This document shows positions 27,401 to 34,307 of a DNA stretch of 64,000 nucleotides, in pieces. Position 1 is the first letter of the stretch. Each line of letters opens with the position of its first letter. The DNA is taken from contig CAIVQH010000024.1 in the NCBI GenBank assembly GCA_903907995.1, positions 62,001 through 126,000 of the forward strand, given 5' to 3'. The stretch is from an uncultured Verrucomicrobiota bacterium. GTDB lineage: Bacteria > Verrucomicrobiota > Verrucomicrobiia > Limisphaerales > UBA9464. The notes below the pieces were generated by a model. It worked only from the letters and a program-made list of their open reading frames with translations, was not told where the DNA came from and made no database searches. Position numbers and translations under genes: made by a program.

Positions 27401-27909
27401 CGCGCCTGACGAAACTCACGAAGGACCTTCCCCCCGGTGACGAGGCCCGCGACCGGCTCATCGCGGAACGGCGGGCCGCCTACACCGGTGCCAATGCCAA
27501 CCCCGCCGAGGGCGAGCGCGTGTTCACCCAGAACTGCGCCGTTTGCCATCAGATCGAAGGCAAGGGCGGACTGGTCGGCCCGCAGCTCACGGGCATCGGC
27601 AATCGCGGCCTCGATCGGCTCTGCGAGGACGTGCTCGACCCCAACCGCAACGTGGACCGCGCCTTCCGCCAGACCATCGTGAGCCTCAAGGATGGCGACG
27701 TGGTCAGTGGCCTCTTCCGCCGTGAGGATGGTGACCTGCTCGTCTTCGCCGACTCCACCGGCAAAGAATTCTCCGTGAAGAAGGCCAACGTGACCGAACG
27801 TAAGGAAAGCGAGCAGTCCCTGATGCCGGAAAACTTCAGCGAGACCATTCCGCCAGCGCAGTTTAACCAGTTGCTGGCCTTCCTGCTCTCGCAGCGCGCC
27901 GGGAAGTGA
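24415..27909 (+). CDS. PVC-type secreted protein: beta-propeller dehydrogenase domain, HEAT-like repeats, C-terminal cytochrome c
   Basis: 1164 residues with a signal peptide (HHLTLALIAPFALGLSLLA). The propeller domain (about 50-400) shows FTLPPGFEIQLVGSEPDINK, MNLQFDATGRLWVTTSVEYP and GAFYIADFYNRIIGHYEVP. Alanine-rich HEAT-like repeats follow, interrupted near residues 700-830 by a beta-rich insert (GSFSFWFCGHDGPPDKPV...). One haem c site lies at Cys1041-His1045 (CAVCH) in NCAVCHQIEGKGGLVGPQLTG. It shares architecture with the protein at 1209-4214 but is longer and carries the extra insert, so the two are diverged paralogues. Likely a periplasmic, electron-transferring enzyme acting on sugars; substrate unknown. 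Confidence 0.9.
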   Translation: MQVRHHLTLALIAPFALGLSLLAEDEFDLNIRTTPPLSTAEQRAKFTLPPGFEIQLVGSEPDINKPMNLQFDATGRLWVTTSVEYPFPAKDRPGRDRLMIFEDFGPDGHARKVTQFADGLNVPIGVYPFRTDDRHWKAIVWSIPYIWLLEDTDGDGKADKRTQLFGPFDVSRDTHGMQASFRRGFDGWLYATHGFNNDSHVTAPDGSHVDLNSGNTYRMRMDGSHIEQHTHGQVNPFGLAWDARGNLYSSDCHSGPIYQLIDGGYYPSFGKPHDGLGYAPTLMEHLHGSTAIDGAVYYSDNLWPAEYQDNFFLGNVMTSRINRDRFVFQGSTPKAIEQPDFMSTTDPWFRPVDNQLGPDGAFYIADFYNRIIGHYEVPLTHPGRDHDHGRIWRVVYKGTDGQAKLHPVALQQGLDGLIAELGSPNLTRRILAMNEIHDRFGKPALGRIESLLGTTKNPFQTVHALWLVHRLGGDERKISAALGHPDALVRTHALRIFRERTAWDDRVAGTTRKLLLTDPDALVRRCAAEALGAHAVFGNLRPLLDLRAKVSTDDTHLLYVVRKVIRDHLNHADIFQQVVAKNDWSDTDRAALSDVAAAVDSAPAATFLLGEIERAKSGDANADMLKHIARYAPETELPRLAALVRARFATQPDFQLVLFKSVDQGLSQRGIALPAALREWGAELAGKLLSTDATAAGGWANTPLEGAPTENPWNFQERSRSDGQKFQVLSSIVRGEPLTGTLRSPEFTAGGSFSFWFCGHDGPPDKPVQKKNVVRLRDAQTDAVLFEAWPPRNDVAQKVIWDTSGSAGKRVYLEATDADTGAAYAWIALGAFEGGLTMPTVSPRGLAERAAGAADLAGRLGLKDVAPRLRDVALHRGDPEVRAAAAKSFATLAPDQATAAFAPVLADGSQPIVVRERIGTTLAELNSEPARAAVITAMKAAPNRLQARWATALTGSKEGAEALLVSVEQGAVSPRLLQSVGMKNRLQAVKPNDWEARLTKLTKDLPPGDEARDRLIAERRAAYTGANANPAEGERVFTQNCAVCHQIEGKGGLVGPQLTGIGNRGLDRLCEDVLDPNRNVDRAFRQTIVSLKDGDVVSGLFRREDGDLLVFADSTGKEFSVKKANVTERKESEQSLMPENFSETIPPAQFNQLLAFLLSQRAGK

Positions 27910-27925
27910 TCTCGCAACCGCTCCG

Positions 27926-27951
27926 GGCACGCGGTGTTCACACCGCGTGCC
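27926..27951. repeat. Perfect hairpin between convergent genes
   Basis: An 11-base perfect stem GGCACGCGGTG (27926-27936) and its complement (27941-27951) around the loop TTCA, located between the convergent PVC-type and Spx/ArsC-like genes. There is no T-run on either strand. It may be a dispersed palindrome that also acts as a bidirectional transcription barrier. Confidence 0.5.
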
Positions 27952-27979
27952 TCCGGCCTCAGGTTCAGTCCCCCGAAAC

Positions 27980-28342
27980 TCAGGCCTTGCCCGCGACCAG
28001 CTTTTCCCATTCCTCCGGCTTGAAGCCGATAGTGCCGCCGGTCGGGGTCAGCACGAAGGGGCGTTTCACGAGATTTCCGTTCTGGGCGAGCAGGTCGAGC
28101 GCGGCCGCCTCGGTGAGCGTGGGGAGCTTCGCGCCGAGACCGAGCGCCCGGTAATCCTGCCCGGAGGTGTTGAACAACTTGCGCACCACGCCCGCCTGCA
28201 GGGCCAGCATCCGCTTCAGCTCGGCGCGGGTCGGCGGCTGCTCGCGGATGGGGATCACCTCGGGGCTGATGCCGTGTTCCTTGAGGAATTTCAGGGCGTT
28301 CCGGCAGGTGTCGCACCCGGCGTAGGCGTAAACTTTGAACAC
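27980..28342 (-). CDS. Spx/MgsR/arsenate-reductase-like (ArsC family) protein
   Basis: About 120 residues from a GTG start chosen so the protein begins at the conserved VFKVYAYAGCDTCRNALKFL; an in-frame ATG at 28435 would add an atypical 31-residue leader. The thioredoxin-fold ArsC family marks are the CDTC pair near residue 10, the IREQPPTRAELKRML segment and the C-terminal KRPFVLTPTGGTIGFKPEEW. Small ArsC-family proteins of this type include arsenate reductases and Spx-like regulators; the CxxC form is more like the YffB/Spx side. No arsenic resistance genes are adjacent. It converges on the PVC-type cytochrome gene. Confidence 0.85.
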   Translation of the reverse strand: MFKVYAYAGCDTCRNALKFLKEHGISPEVIPIREQPPTRAELKRMLALQAGVVRKLFNTSGQDYRALGLGAKLPTLTEAAALDLLAQNGNLVKRPFVLTPTGGTIGFKPEEWEKLVAGKA

Positions 28343-28449
28343 GTGCGGAAAGTAGCGAAAACGGGGCACGCCGGCGACTTTCAACCCGGTGAAATCGGGG
28401 CCGGAGAATGACGGAACCGGTGGGGCACGCCGCAACCGACCCTGATGGG

Positions 28450-28474
28450 GCCAGTAAAATAACTTGTTACTGGC
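28450..28474. other. Small stem-loop upstream of the RRM gene
   Basis: GCCAGTAA (28450-28457) pairs perfectly with TTACTGGC (28467-28474) around a nine-base loop. It sits between the divergent Spx/ArsC-like and RRM genes, about 160 bases before the RRM start. Function unknown; too short and without a T-run for a terminator call. Confidence 0.35.
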
Positions 28475-28632
28475 GGCCAGACAGGCATTGTGCCCCCGCT
28501 AACCGTCAGACGGCATGCGCTTCGGTACTTGGTGGATCTTCAGTTGAACCCGTTTCAGTGATGATTTGAAACCCGACAGTCGGGAACAGTTCGAGACTAG
28601 CAGCAGGCCGGCAGTACAAAGCAAACATCACT

Positions 28633-29025
28633 ATGGGTACCAAATTGTTCGTCGGAAACCTTTCCTTCAACACCACACAGAACCAGCTCCAGGACGCCTT
28701 TTCCCAACACGGCATTGTCGTCGAAGTGGCGCTGATGCTCGACCGCGAGACCGGTCGTTCCCGCGGCTTCGCCTTCGTCACCATGGACACCCCCGAGGCT
28801 GCCCAGGCGGCGATCGCGGCCATGAGCGGCGCGCAGCTCGACGGCCGTGCCCTCACGGTCAATGAGGCTCGTCCGAAGGAAGAGCGTCCCCGCACCGGCG
28901 GCTTCGGCGGTGGCGGCGGCGGCGGCTTCAGCGGCGGCCGTGGCGGCAGCGGCGGCGGTGGCCGTGGCGGCGACCGTGGCAGCCGTGGCGGCTACGGTGG
29001 CGGCGGCGGCGGCGGCCGTTACTAA
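28633..29025 (+). CDS. Glycine-rich RNA-recognition-motif protein
   Basis: 130 residues: one RRM domain (about 1-80) with RNP2 as KLFVGNLSF and RNP1 as RGFAFVTM, then a tail of about 45 residues almost entirely glycine with arginine and a few aromatic residues (RGG-like, ending GGRY). Such proteins bind single-stranded RNA; bacterial members are often cold-induced RNA chaperones. It is a single-gene unit with a long upstream spacer and its own strong terminator at 29058-29091. Cold regulation is inferred from family, not seen. Confidence 0.93.
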   Translation: MGTKLFVGNLSFNTTQNQLQDAFSQHGIVVEVALMLDRETGRSRGFAFVTMDTPEAAQAAIAAMSGAQLDGRALTVNEARPKEERPRTGGFGGGGGGGFSGGRGGSGGGGRGGDRGSRGGYGGGGGGGRY

Positions 29026-29057
29026 GATTGGGCTTCACGCCTAATTACGATTTCAAT

Positions 29058-29091
29058 GCGGAGGTGGGTTCGCCCACCTCCGCTTTTTTTT
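29058..29091 (+). terminator. Rho-independent terminator of the RRM gene
   Basis: Perfect 11-base GC-rich stem (GCGGAGGTGGG, 29058-29068, pairing with 29073-29083) around the loop TTCG, followed by eight T residues (29084-29091), 33 bases after the stop codon. Confidence 0.93.
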
Positions 29092-29157
29092 GTGCCCTGA
29101 TTCTGTGAGGCTGGGCGATTCATCGGTGGGTTGCCCACTGGGTTTGGGCGTCTGAAA

Positions 29158-29291
29158 GTAGCGCAGATTTGCAATCTGCCGTATCGCGGGTTTGCAACCC
29201 GCATCGGCACCAGGGTTTCCGGGCGCATCCGAGCATTCCACCCCGTGCAGCTTGAAAAGCTGCGGTACAGCAGGTTGCAAACCTGCGCTAC
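29158..29291. repeat. Composite REP-like element of four palindromes
   Basis: Four 17-base palindromes with related form: 29163-29179 (GCAGATTTGCAATCTGC), 29186-29202 (GCGGGTTTGCAACCCGC), 29247-29263 (GCAGCTTGAAAAGCTGC) and 29270-29286 (GCAGGTTGCAAACCTGC). The outer ends are GTAGCGCAG and CTGCGCTAC, so the whole is one larger inverted repeat. A single unit of the same family lies at 803-828. The remaining bases of the 29026-29375 gap show no gene. Confidence 0.7.
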
Positions 29292-29375
29292 ACCCGCGCC
29301 GCGCTTCTCCCTTCGAGGAGATCGTTGGCGATTCTTTGATGGGTCCAGCCACCTGTTTCCAGCATTCTGGTCGCC

Positions 29376-30506
29376 ATGAAGCGTGCCTTCGTGTGGTCAC
29401 TCCTCCTCTGGGCGGTCGTCACCCGTCTCTCCGGCGAATCGCCTCTGCCCGCCCTGCCCGACGGCCTTTACGCCGAAGTCACCACGCCGCGCGGAGTCGT
29501 GATCGGTGAGCTGCATTACCAGAAGGCTCCGCTTACCGTCGCCAACTTCGTCGGGCTCGCCGAAGGCACACTCGGACCCCAACCACGCAAGCCGTTCTTT
29601 GACGGGCTGACCTTTCATCGAGTCGTGCCCGATTTTGTCGCGCAGGGCGGCGACCCGACCGGCACGGGCGATGGCGGACCGGGCTACTCCTTCCCTGACG
29701 AATTTGTGCCCGGCCTGCGCCATGATTCCGCCGGTGTCATGCAGATGGCGAACGACGGTCCGGACACCAACGGCTCACAATGGTGCTTCATGCTGCGGGA
29801 GATGCCCCGGCTGAACTACCTCCACAGCGTCTTCGGGCACGTGGTACGCGGTCTGGAGGTGCTGCCACAGATCCGCCAAGGCGACACGATGCATGTGAAG
29901 ATCCTCCGTATCGGCGCGGCGGCCAAAGCGTTTAAGGCGGATGAGAAGACCTTTGCGAAACTCTCCGCGAAGGCGAAACGCTATGCCGGCCAGGCCGAAC
30001 CGGGCCCCAAGGCGCACTTCGATGATCCGGACAAGCTGCTGCCGAGCGATCCGGCCCGGTCGAAGCATTTCAACTTCAAGCTCGCAAACTTCGAGCGCGC
30101 GACCGGCGGGAAAATCTATGCGCGCGTGCTCGCGCACGCACCCGCCGGTCTCGTGGGCAACCAGCTTGGCCGCTACCTGAAGGAGCAGGCGCAACTGCTG
30201 GGCGTCGGGAAGGAAGGAGCGCTGGCGATCTATTTTAACGATCTCAAGGAGTGGCGGCTCTGGGTAGGCGACGCCTGGCTGCCGACCTTCGAAAAGGGTT
30301 CTGTGGCAGCCGATGGTTCGGTCAAACAGTTGGAGCTGCACGAGGCCAAGCAGGCCTTTTTCGCCGAGGTGCGGGCCAAGGCCGACGACGCCATTGCCTA
30401 CGCCGTCCAACACGCACCGGCCGACAAGCCCGTGCCGGAAAACCAGTGGCTCAAGCTGTGGACCGACGCGATCCTCGACGGGCTGATTTTCAAGTTCGAA
30501 CCGTGA
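29376..30506 (+). CDS. Secreted cyclophilin-type peptidyl-prolyl isomerase with C-terminal extension
   Basis: 376 residues with a signal peptide (FVWSLLLWAVVTRLSG). The cyclophilin domain covers about 30-180: PLTVANFVGLAEGT, FFDGLTFHRVVPDFVAQGGDPTG, QMANDGPDTNGSQWCFML and SVFGHVVRGLEVL, with the active-site FHRV arginine and Gln in VAQGGD present. Residues about 195-376 form an extension not found in minimal cyclophilins, apparently helical, with IYFNDLKEWRLWVGDAW; its role is unknown. The enzyme would accelerate proline isomerisation of exported proteins. It converges on the LysR gene, four bases apart. Confidence 0.9.
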   Translation: MKRAFVWSLLLWAVVTRLSGESPLPALPDGLYAEVTTPRGVVIGELHYQKAPLTVANFVGLAEGTLGPQPRKPFFDGLTFHRVVPDFVAQGGDPTGTGDGGPGYSFPDEFVPGLRHDSAGVMQMANDGPDTNGSQWCFMLREMPRLNYLHSVFGHVVRGLEVLPQIRQGDTMHVKILRIGAAAKAFKADEKTFAKLSAKAKRYAGQAEPGPKAHFDDPDKLLPSDPARSKHFNFKLANFERATGGKIYARVLAHAPAGLVGNQLGRYLKEQAQLLGVGKEGALAIYFNDLKEWRLWVGDAWLPTFEKGSVAADGSVKQLELHEAKQAFFAEVRAKADDAIAYAVQHAPADKPVPENQWLKLWTDAILDGLIFKFEP

Positions 30507-30510
30507 CGGG

Positions 30511-31428
30511 TCAGAACAGCACCGACTCGATAAACGAGGCCAGCGGTTCGGGATGCTGGCGGTTCTTGCGGACCACGACCGCGAGCTCGCGCGTGAAGCA
30601 CGGTCGGAGGGTGATGCGGCGGATTTTTCTCCGTTCGCCATAGAGCGCGAGGACACGGTGCGGGACAAGACTCACTCCCAGGCCGAGCGCGACGAGGTTT
30701 ACGATCACGTCGAAGCTGTCCAATTCCATGGCGGGTTCGATGGGCCAGTCCTGGCCGGCAAGCCAGTGCCGGAGCGCTCGGCCGGTCTCTCCCTGCGGAT
30801 CGATCAGCAGCCAGCGTTCTCCGGCCAGCAGTTTGCGGAGGGTGCGGACACTGGCGGAAGCCAGGTCGCGCGGGAGTTTTGAGTCGGGAGGCACCACCAG
30901 CGTGAACTCGTCGTCGAACCGGTGAGTAACAGCCAGCGCACCGGACATACGGCGAGGGGGAGACAGCAGGCCGGCATCCAGTGTCCGGGCCTCGACCGCT
31001 TCCAAAATCTCCCGGCTGGTGAGCTGGACAACCTGCAACTGAACTGCCGGCTGCCGCTTGCGAAACGCGAAGAAAAAGCCCGGGTAATAGGCCAGGCCGA
31101 TGCTCCGGGCCACCCCGATCCGCAGGGTCTGCGGGACCAGATGAAACTCCTCGCGGAGCTGCTTCAGCGTGGCCTCGGTCGCGGCAAGGATGGGCGTGGA
31201 TTTCTCGTAAAGCAGCCTGCCCGCAGAACTGAGGTTTACCTGCCGCGTCGTCCGCTCGAACAGGGCGACGCCCAGTTGCTCCTCCATACCCCGGATCTGT
31301 CGGGTGATGGCGCTCTGGCCCAGACCCGCCTTCTGTCCGGCTTTGGTGAAGCTGCCCAGCTCGGCCACGAGGCGGAACAGGCTCAGTTCGTAGAGGTCGA
31401 ACGGAGCTCTGGTCAGGAATTCATTCAT
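30511..31428 (-). CDS. LysR family transcriptional regulator
   Basis: 305 residues. The N-terminal winged helix-turn-helix is clear: LSLFRLVAELGSFTKAGQKA, then GQSAITRQIRGMEEQLGVAL and FERTTRQVNLSSAGRLL. The remainder is the periplasmic-binding-like effector domain (TLRIGVARSIGLAYYPGF...). It is divergent from a small ferredoxin gene with a 148-base gap containing a dyad at 31443-31456, 15 bases from its own start codon. This is the usual LysR arrangement, so it may control the ferredoxin gene and itself; the effector is unknown. Confidence 0.92.
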   Translation of the reverse strand: MNEFLTRAPFDLYELSLFRLVAELGSFTKAGQKAGLGQSAITRQIRGMEEQLGVALFERTTRQVNLSSAGRLLYEKSTPILAATEATLKQLREEFHLVPQTLRIGVARSIGLAYYPGFFFAFRKRQPAVQLQVVQLTSREILEAVEARTLDAGLLSPPRRMSGALAVTHRFDDEFTLVVPPDSKLPRDLASASVRTLRKLLAGERWLLIDPQGETGRALRHWLAGQDWPIEPAMELDSFDVIVNLVALGLGVSLVPHRVLALYGERRKIRRITLRPCFTRELAVVVRKNRQHPEPLASFIESVLF

Positions 31429-31442
31429 GCCGATTCTGAATC

Positions 31443-31456
31443 AGTCTGAACAGACT
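31443..31456. promoter_or_regulatory. Candidate LysR-type operator
   Basis: Perfect dyad AGTCTG-AA-CAGACT in the lysR/ferredoxin divergent gap; T at 31445 and A at 31457 also satisfy the T-N11-A LysR box. Placement just upstream of the regulator's own start suits autoregulation. Confidence 0.45.
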
Positions 31457-31576
31457 AATGCATTTCACGCAATGCTCATGTGCCCGCACTGTTTCCCAGT
31501 CAGGCCGAGGGTTCGTGGCTGTTCGGGAGAACGGCTGTCCTTCTGGCCGCCAACAAACTCAGTGAAAGAAATTACC

Positions 31577-31810
31577 ATGGCAACACCCAGTTTGCGGCTT
31601 CCGGAAAACGTGCCGGGACCGTTCTACGTCACCAGTGAGTGCATCGATTGCGACATGTGCCGGGAATTCGCCCCGACCGTTTTCCGTCGTGACGCCGACC
31701 TCAGTTCGAGCGTCGTCTTCCATCAGCCCGAAACCGAAGCGGAACGCGCCCAAGCTTTGGAAGGCATGCAGGGCTGTCCCGTGGAGGCGATTGGACTGGC
31801 TGAGGACTGA
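31577..31810 (+). CDS. Small single-cluster ferredoxin
   Basis: 77 residues from the ATG at 31577, preceded by the purine-rich AGTGAAAGAA; the frame extends further upstream but that part is not ferredoxin-like. Cluster ligands are Cys22, Cys25 and Cys28 (ECIDCDMCREFAPTVF) plus Cys67 in GCPVEAI, the pattern of one-cluster [4Fe-4S]/[3Fe-4S] ferredoxins. It would carry low-potential electrons in the cytoplasm. It is divergent from a LysR regulator. The nearby sulfite reductase operon lacks a flavoprotein subunit, so this ferredoxin is one possible donor, which is speculation. Confidence 0.9.
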   Translation: MATPSLRLPENVPGPFYVTSECIDCDMCREFAPTVFRRDADLSSSVVFHQPETEAERAQALEGMQGCPVEAIGLAED

Positions 31811-31834
31811 GCGGATTCGCCCAGCCGTTCCGGC

Positions 31835-32776
31835 TCACGGCTTCGTCGGCGGCGGGAGCAGTCCCTGATGTCGCAGCCATCGGGCGCAGGCTTCCGTCCA
31901 GGTGGAGCAGGGCTGGTCGCTTGGCCGGACGCCAAAATCATGCGTGGCTCCGGCGTAGATGTGCAGTTCGGACGGCACGCCTGCCCGTTGCAACGCGAGG
32001 TACATCAGCACGCTGTTTTCCGGGCTGCTGACGATGTCCGCGCCACCATGCACCAGGAATACCGGCGGCGTGTTGATGGGTACGCGGATGCCGGCGGCGA
32101 GTTCCGGTTTGTCGAGGTTCCTGAGGTAGCCCGGATAGACCGAGATCGCGAAGTCGGGCCGGCTGCTGAGCTGGTCCACGGCATCCAGCGCCGCGTAACT
32201 GCTCTGGTCAAAACGCGTGGCGGTCGCGATGGCCAGATGTCCGCCCGCCGAAAAGCCCACAATGCCGATGCGCTGGGGATGCAAGCCCCATTCGGCGGCG
32301 TGACTGCGGAGCAGGCGGATCGCGCGCTGGGCATCCTGCACGGGGCGCTTCGCCGGTTCGCGCTCAGCCTCACCGGGCCGGCGCGGTACGCGGTACTTCA
32401 GGATGACGCCGGTCATCCCAAGAGAGTTAGCCCAGTCGGCCACTTCCTCGCCTTCCAGCTGCCAGTAGAGATCCCAGTAGCCGCCGCCGGGACAGATGAG
32501 CAGCGCGGTGCCCGTATCCTTTTCCTTCACGGGCCGGCGGATGGTAATCGTCGGCTGCGTGACGCCGGTAATGAGACGCGTCGGCTCGGTGACCTCATGC
32601 CGTTTGCGGTCGGTCTTCGGCGACATGCGGACCCTTTCGGGACCGATGTTGCCGGGCTCATCGGGAGCCGTGGCCGGCCAAAGCCCGACCACCTGCGGAA
32701 CGTCCGCGCCGGCTGCCCGCCAAAGCACGCACATGCAGAGAAGCAATGAAGCCGTCGTGGCGAATGTCGCACTCAT
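31835..32776 (-). CDS. Secreted alpha/beta hydrolase (esterase, acetyl-xylan-esterase-like)
   Basis: 313 residues with a signal peptide (ATTASLLLCMCVLWRAAG). The catalytic serine is Ser176 in GIVGFSAGGH, the oxyanion region is CPGGGYWDL near 95-103, the acid lies in FLVHGGADIVSS and the histidine in YAGATHDFG. This is the BD-FAE/xylan-esterase-like branch of the fold, common in polysaccharide degraders, and would remove acetyl or similar groups from glycans outside the cytoplasm. It is separated from its neighbours by short gaps. Confidence 0.88.
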   Translation of the reverse strand: MSATFATTASLLLCMCVLWRAAGADVPQVVGLWPATAPDEPGNIGPERVRMSPKTDRKRHEVTEPTRLITGVTQPTITIRRPVKEKDTGTALLICPGGGYWDLYWQLEGEEVADWANSLGMTGVILKYRVPRRPGEAEREPAKRPVQDAQRAIRLLRSHAAEWGLHPQRIGIVGFSAGGHLAIATATRFDQSSYAALDAVDQLSSRPDFAISVYPGYLRNLDKPELAAGIRVPINTPPVFLVHGGADIVSSPENSVLMYLALQRAGVPSELHIYAGATHDFGVRPSDQPCSTWTEACARWLRHQGLLPPPTKP

Positions 32777-32830
32777 GGACGTTAGCGGGGTAAAGCCGAT
32801 AGGAAATGCGGGAAGCTGATGCGCACGACC

Positions 32831-33634
32831 TTACTTTTTCTCCAAAACCATTGCGAGGGTGGCCTTGGCCAGTGCCCTGGTTCCAACGGTTGAGTTGGTG
32901 GCTTGGGCCAGACTGCTCAGGAGCCTGACGCAATCCTCACGCTTTCCGATGGAGTCCAGCGTGGTGGCCCGATTGAGTGTGAGCAGGCCTTCGGTTTCGG
33001 CATCCGGGCTCAAGCCCAGGCCGTGCTCCAAATCGGCCAGCCGCTTTTCGGGCGTTTCCTGCAACAGGGCCGATTCCTTCCAGGCCGGCGCGAAGGTGGG
33101 AGCGCGCTTCAGCAGGTCCTCCACGATTTGTCGCTTCTCCGCGTCGGACTTCGCCCACTCGATCTGGAGATAGGTCTGGTAGATGCCCTTCGGGAAAGTG
33201 CCGGCCTGCTCCCGTGTGAGCGACCAGATGGCCGTTTTGGTGGTGAAAAATCCTTCGGGTGCCAGCCGGTCCACGCCCCGGTAGCTGGCCAATGCACCTT
33301 CAGGATCGCCGCTAAGGAGCTGCGTGTAGGCCTTGTCGTAGAGCGGATACGGCCACGTCGGCGCCAGGGCGGAAGCCCGGTCGAGGAGTTCGATGGCCTG
33401 TTTGAGGTCGCCCCGTTCGCCCAGGGTCCGGGCCCTTTCGTGCAGGGCCTTGGCCTCGGGCGGGATGCCCGGGGAAACGGGAGCCTGCCATTCCGAGGTT
33501 CCGGGTGCGTCATTCGCCGCCAGGTTCCGGCCCTCGGTTTTCTGCCGGCAACCCGCAAGGCCCACCAGAGCCGTCAGCAAGAGAAACGGAAGAATGGCGA
33601 AATCCCAATGCCGAAACCTGCGTGCGAGGTTCAT
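32831..33634 (-). CDS. TPR-containing lipoprotein
   Basis: 267 residues with a lipoprotein signal ending in the lipobox LVGLAGC. The mature part has tetratricopeptide-like repeats (AKALHERARTLGERGDLKQA, ELLDRASALAPTWPYPLYDKA, LLSGDPEGALASY). TPR lipoproteins act as scaffolds at the envelope; partner unknown. The ATG overlaps the TGA of the upstream nucleotidyltransferase-like gene by four bases (ATGA), so the two are translationally coupled, though no functional link is obvious. Confidence 0.82.
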   Translation of the reverse strand: MNLARRFRHWDFAILPFLLLTALVGLAGCRQKTEGRNLAANDAPGTSEWQAPVSPGIPPEAKALHERARTLGERGDLKQAIELLDRASALAPTWPYPLYDKAYTQLLSGDPEGALASYRGVDRLAPEGFFTTKTAIWSLTREQAGTFPKGIYQTYLQIEWAKSDAEKRQIVEDLLKRAPTFAPAWKESALLQETPEKRLADLEHGLGLSPDAETEGLLTLNRATTLDSIGKREDCVRLLSSLAQATNSTVGTRALAKATLAMVLEKK

Positions 33635-34197
33635 TCCGGATTTTCCAGCAGCTCTTTCAGCCGTATGGCCAAGGCCTGGGGCAGGCGCTCACACCACGAA
33701 GCATCCAGCAGGCCCAGCTCAATCAGGTCGCGAAGATGCGTCCGATCCTTGTCGCGGAAGCCGACCAGCTTCATCCGCACGAGGGCCGGTAGGGTTACGA
33801 GCCGGAACTGGTCACCGGCTTCCGACTCGGTCACATCGGGAGTGGCCAGCAGATTGTCGGCCCGCACTTTCTCTCCAGCCGGAACAATGTGGAGGGCGTC
33901 GCGGACGCTGGCCTCGGGACCATCCAGAAACGCCTCCAAGCCACCGGGCATGCCCAGTCCGGTCACGTGGCGATACGTAAAGCCCGCCTGCTCAAGCGCG
34001 CGGGTCGCCGCCGCCCAGTCGGAACGACGCAACAGAATATCGACGTCGCGGGTTGTGCGGACGGCGGCTTCATCCACCCGCGAGACATGCGCTGCGACCG
34101 CGTTGCCGCCGGCGATGGCATAGGGGATGCCGGCGGCTTCGAGCGCCCGGGCGGCACGCAACAGACGTTCGCGAACCTTTTCCACGGCGCGGATCAT
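33631..34197 (-). CDS. Nucleotidyltransferase-like protein (AbiEii/DUF6036-type fold)
   Basis: About 188 residues from the ATG at 34197 (MIRAVEKVRERLLRAARALE); an upstream ATG at 34284 would add 29 residues without family similarity. The minimal nucleotidyltransferase core is visible: AIAGGNAVAAHV followed by TRDVDILLRR, the DxD-type metal site, and a later RMKLVGFRDKDRTHLRDLIE that matches the helical end of this family. Some relatives are toxins of AbiE-type pairs, but no antitoxin-like partner is next to it; it is coupled instead to a TPR lipoprotein gene. Function not assignable. Confidence 0.75.
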   Translation of the reverse strand: MIRAVEKVRERLLRAARALEAAGIPYAIAGGNAVAAHVSRVDEAAVRTTRDVDILLRRSDWAAATRALEQAGFTYRHVTGLGMPGGLEAFLDGPEASVRDALHIVPAGEKVRADNLLATPDVTESEAGDQFRLVTLPALVRMKLVGFRDKDRTHLRDLIELGLLDASWCERLPQALAIRLKELLENPE

Positions 34198-34307
34198 CCG
34201 CGTCCATGAAACCGGAGCAAGCTCGGCGGCGTTCGCTGTCACGGCTCCAAACTGGCACACCGTCGCGGGAAAGTCAGCCCGCACATTTAGCCCGGATGAC
34301 TGCCGGC

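Noticed and set aside
33631-34197. Nucleotidyltransferase-like gene as a toxin of an AbiE-type pair
   Set aside because: No antitoxin-like neighbour; it is coupled to a TPR lipoprotein gene instead.
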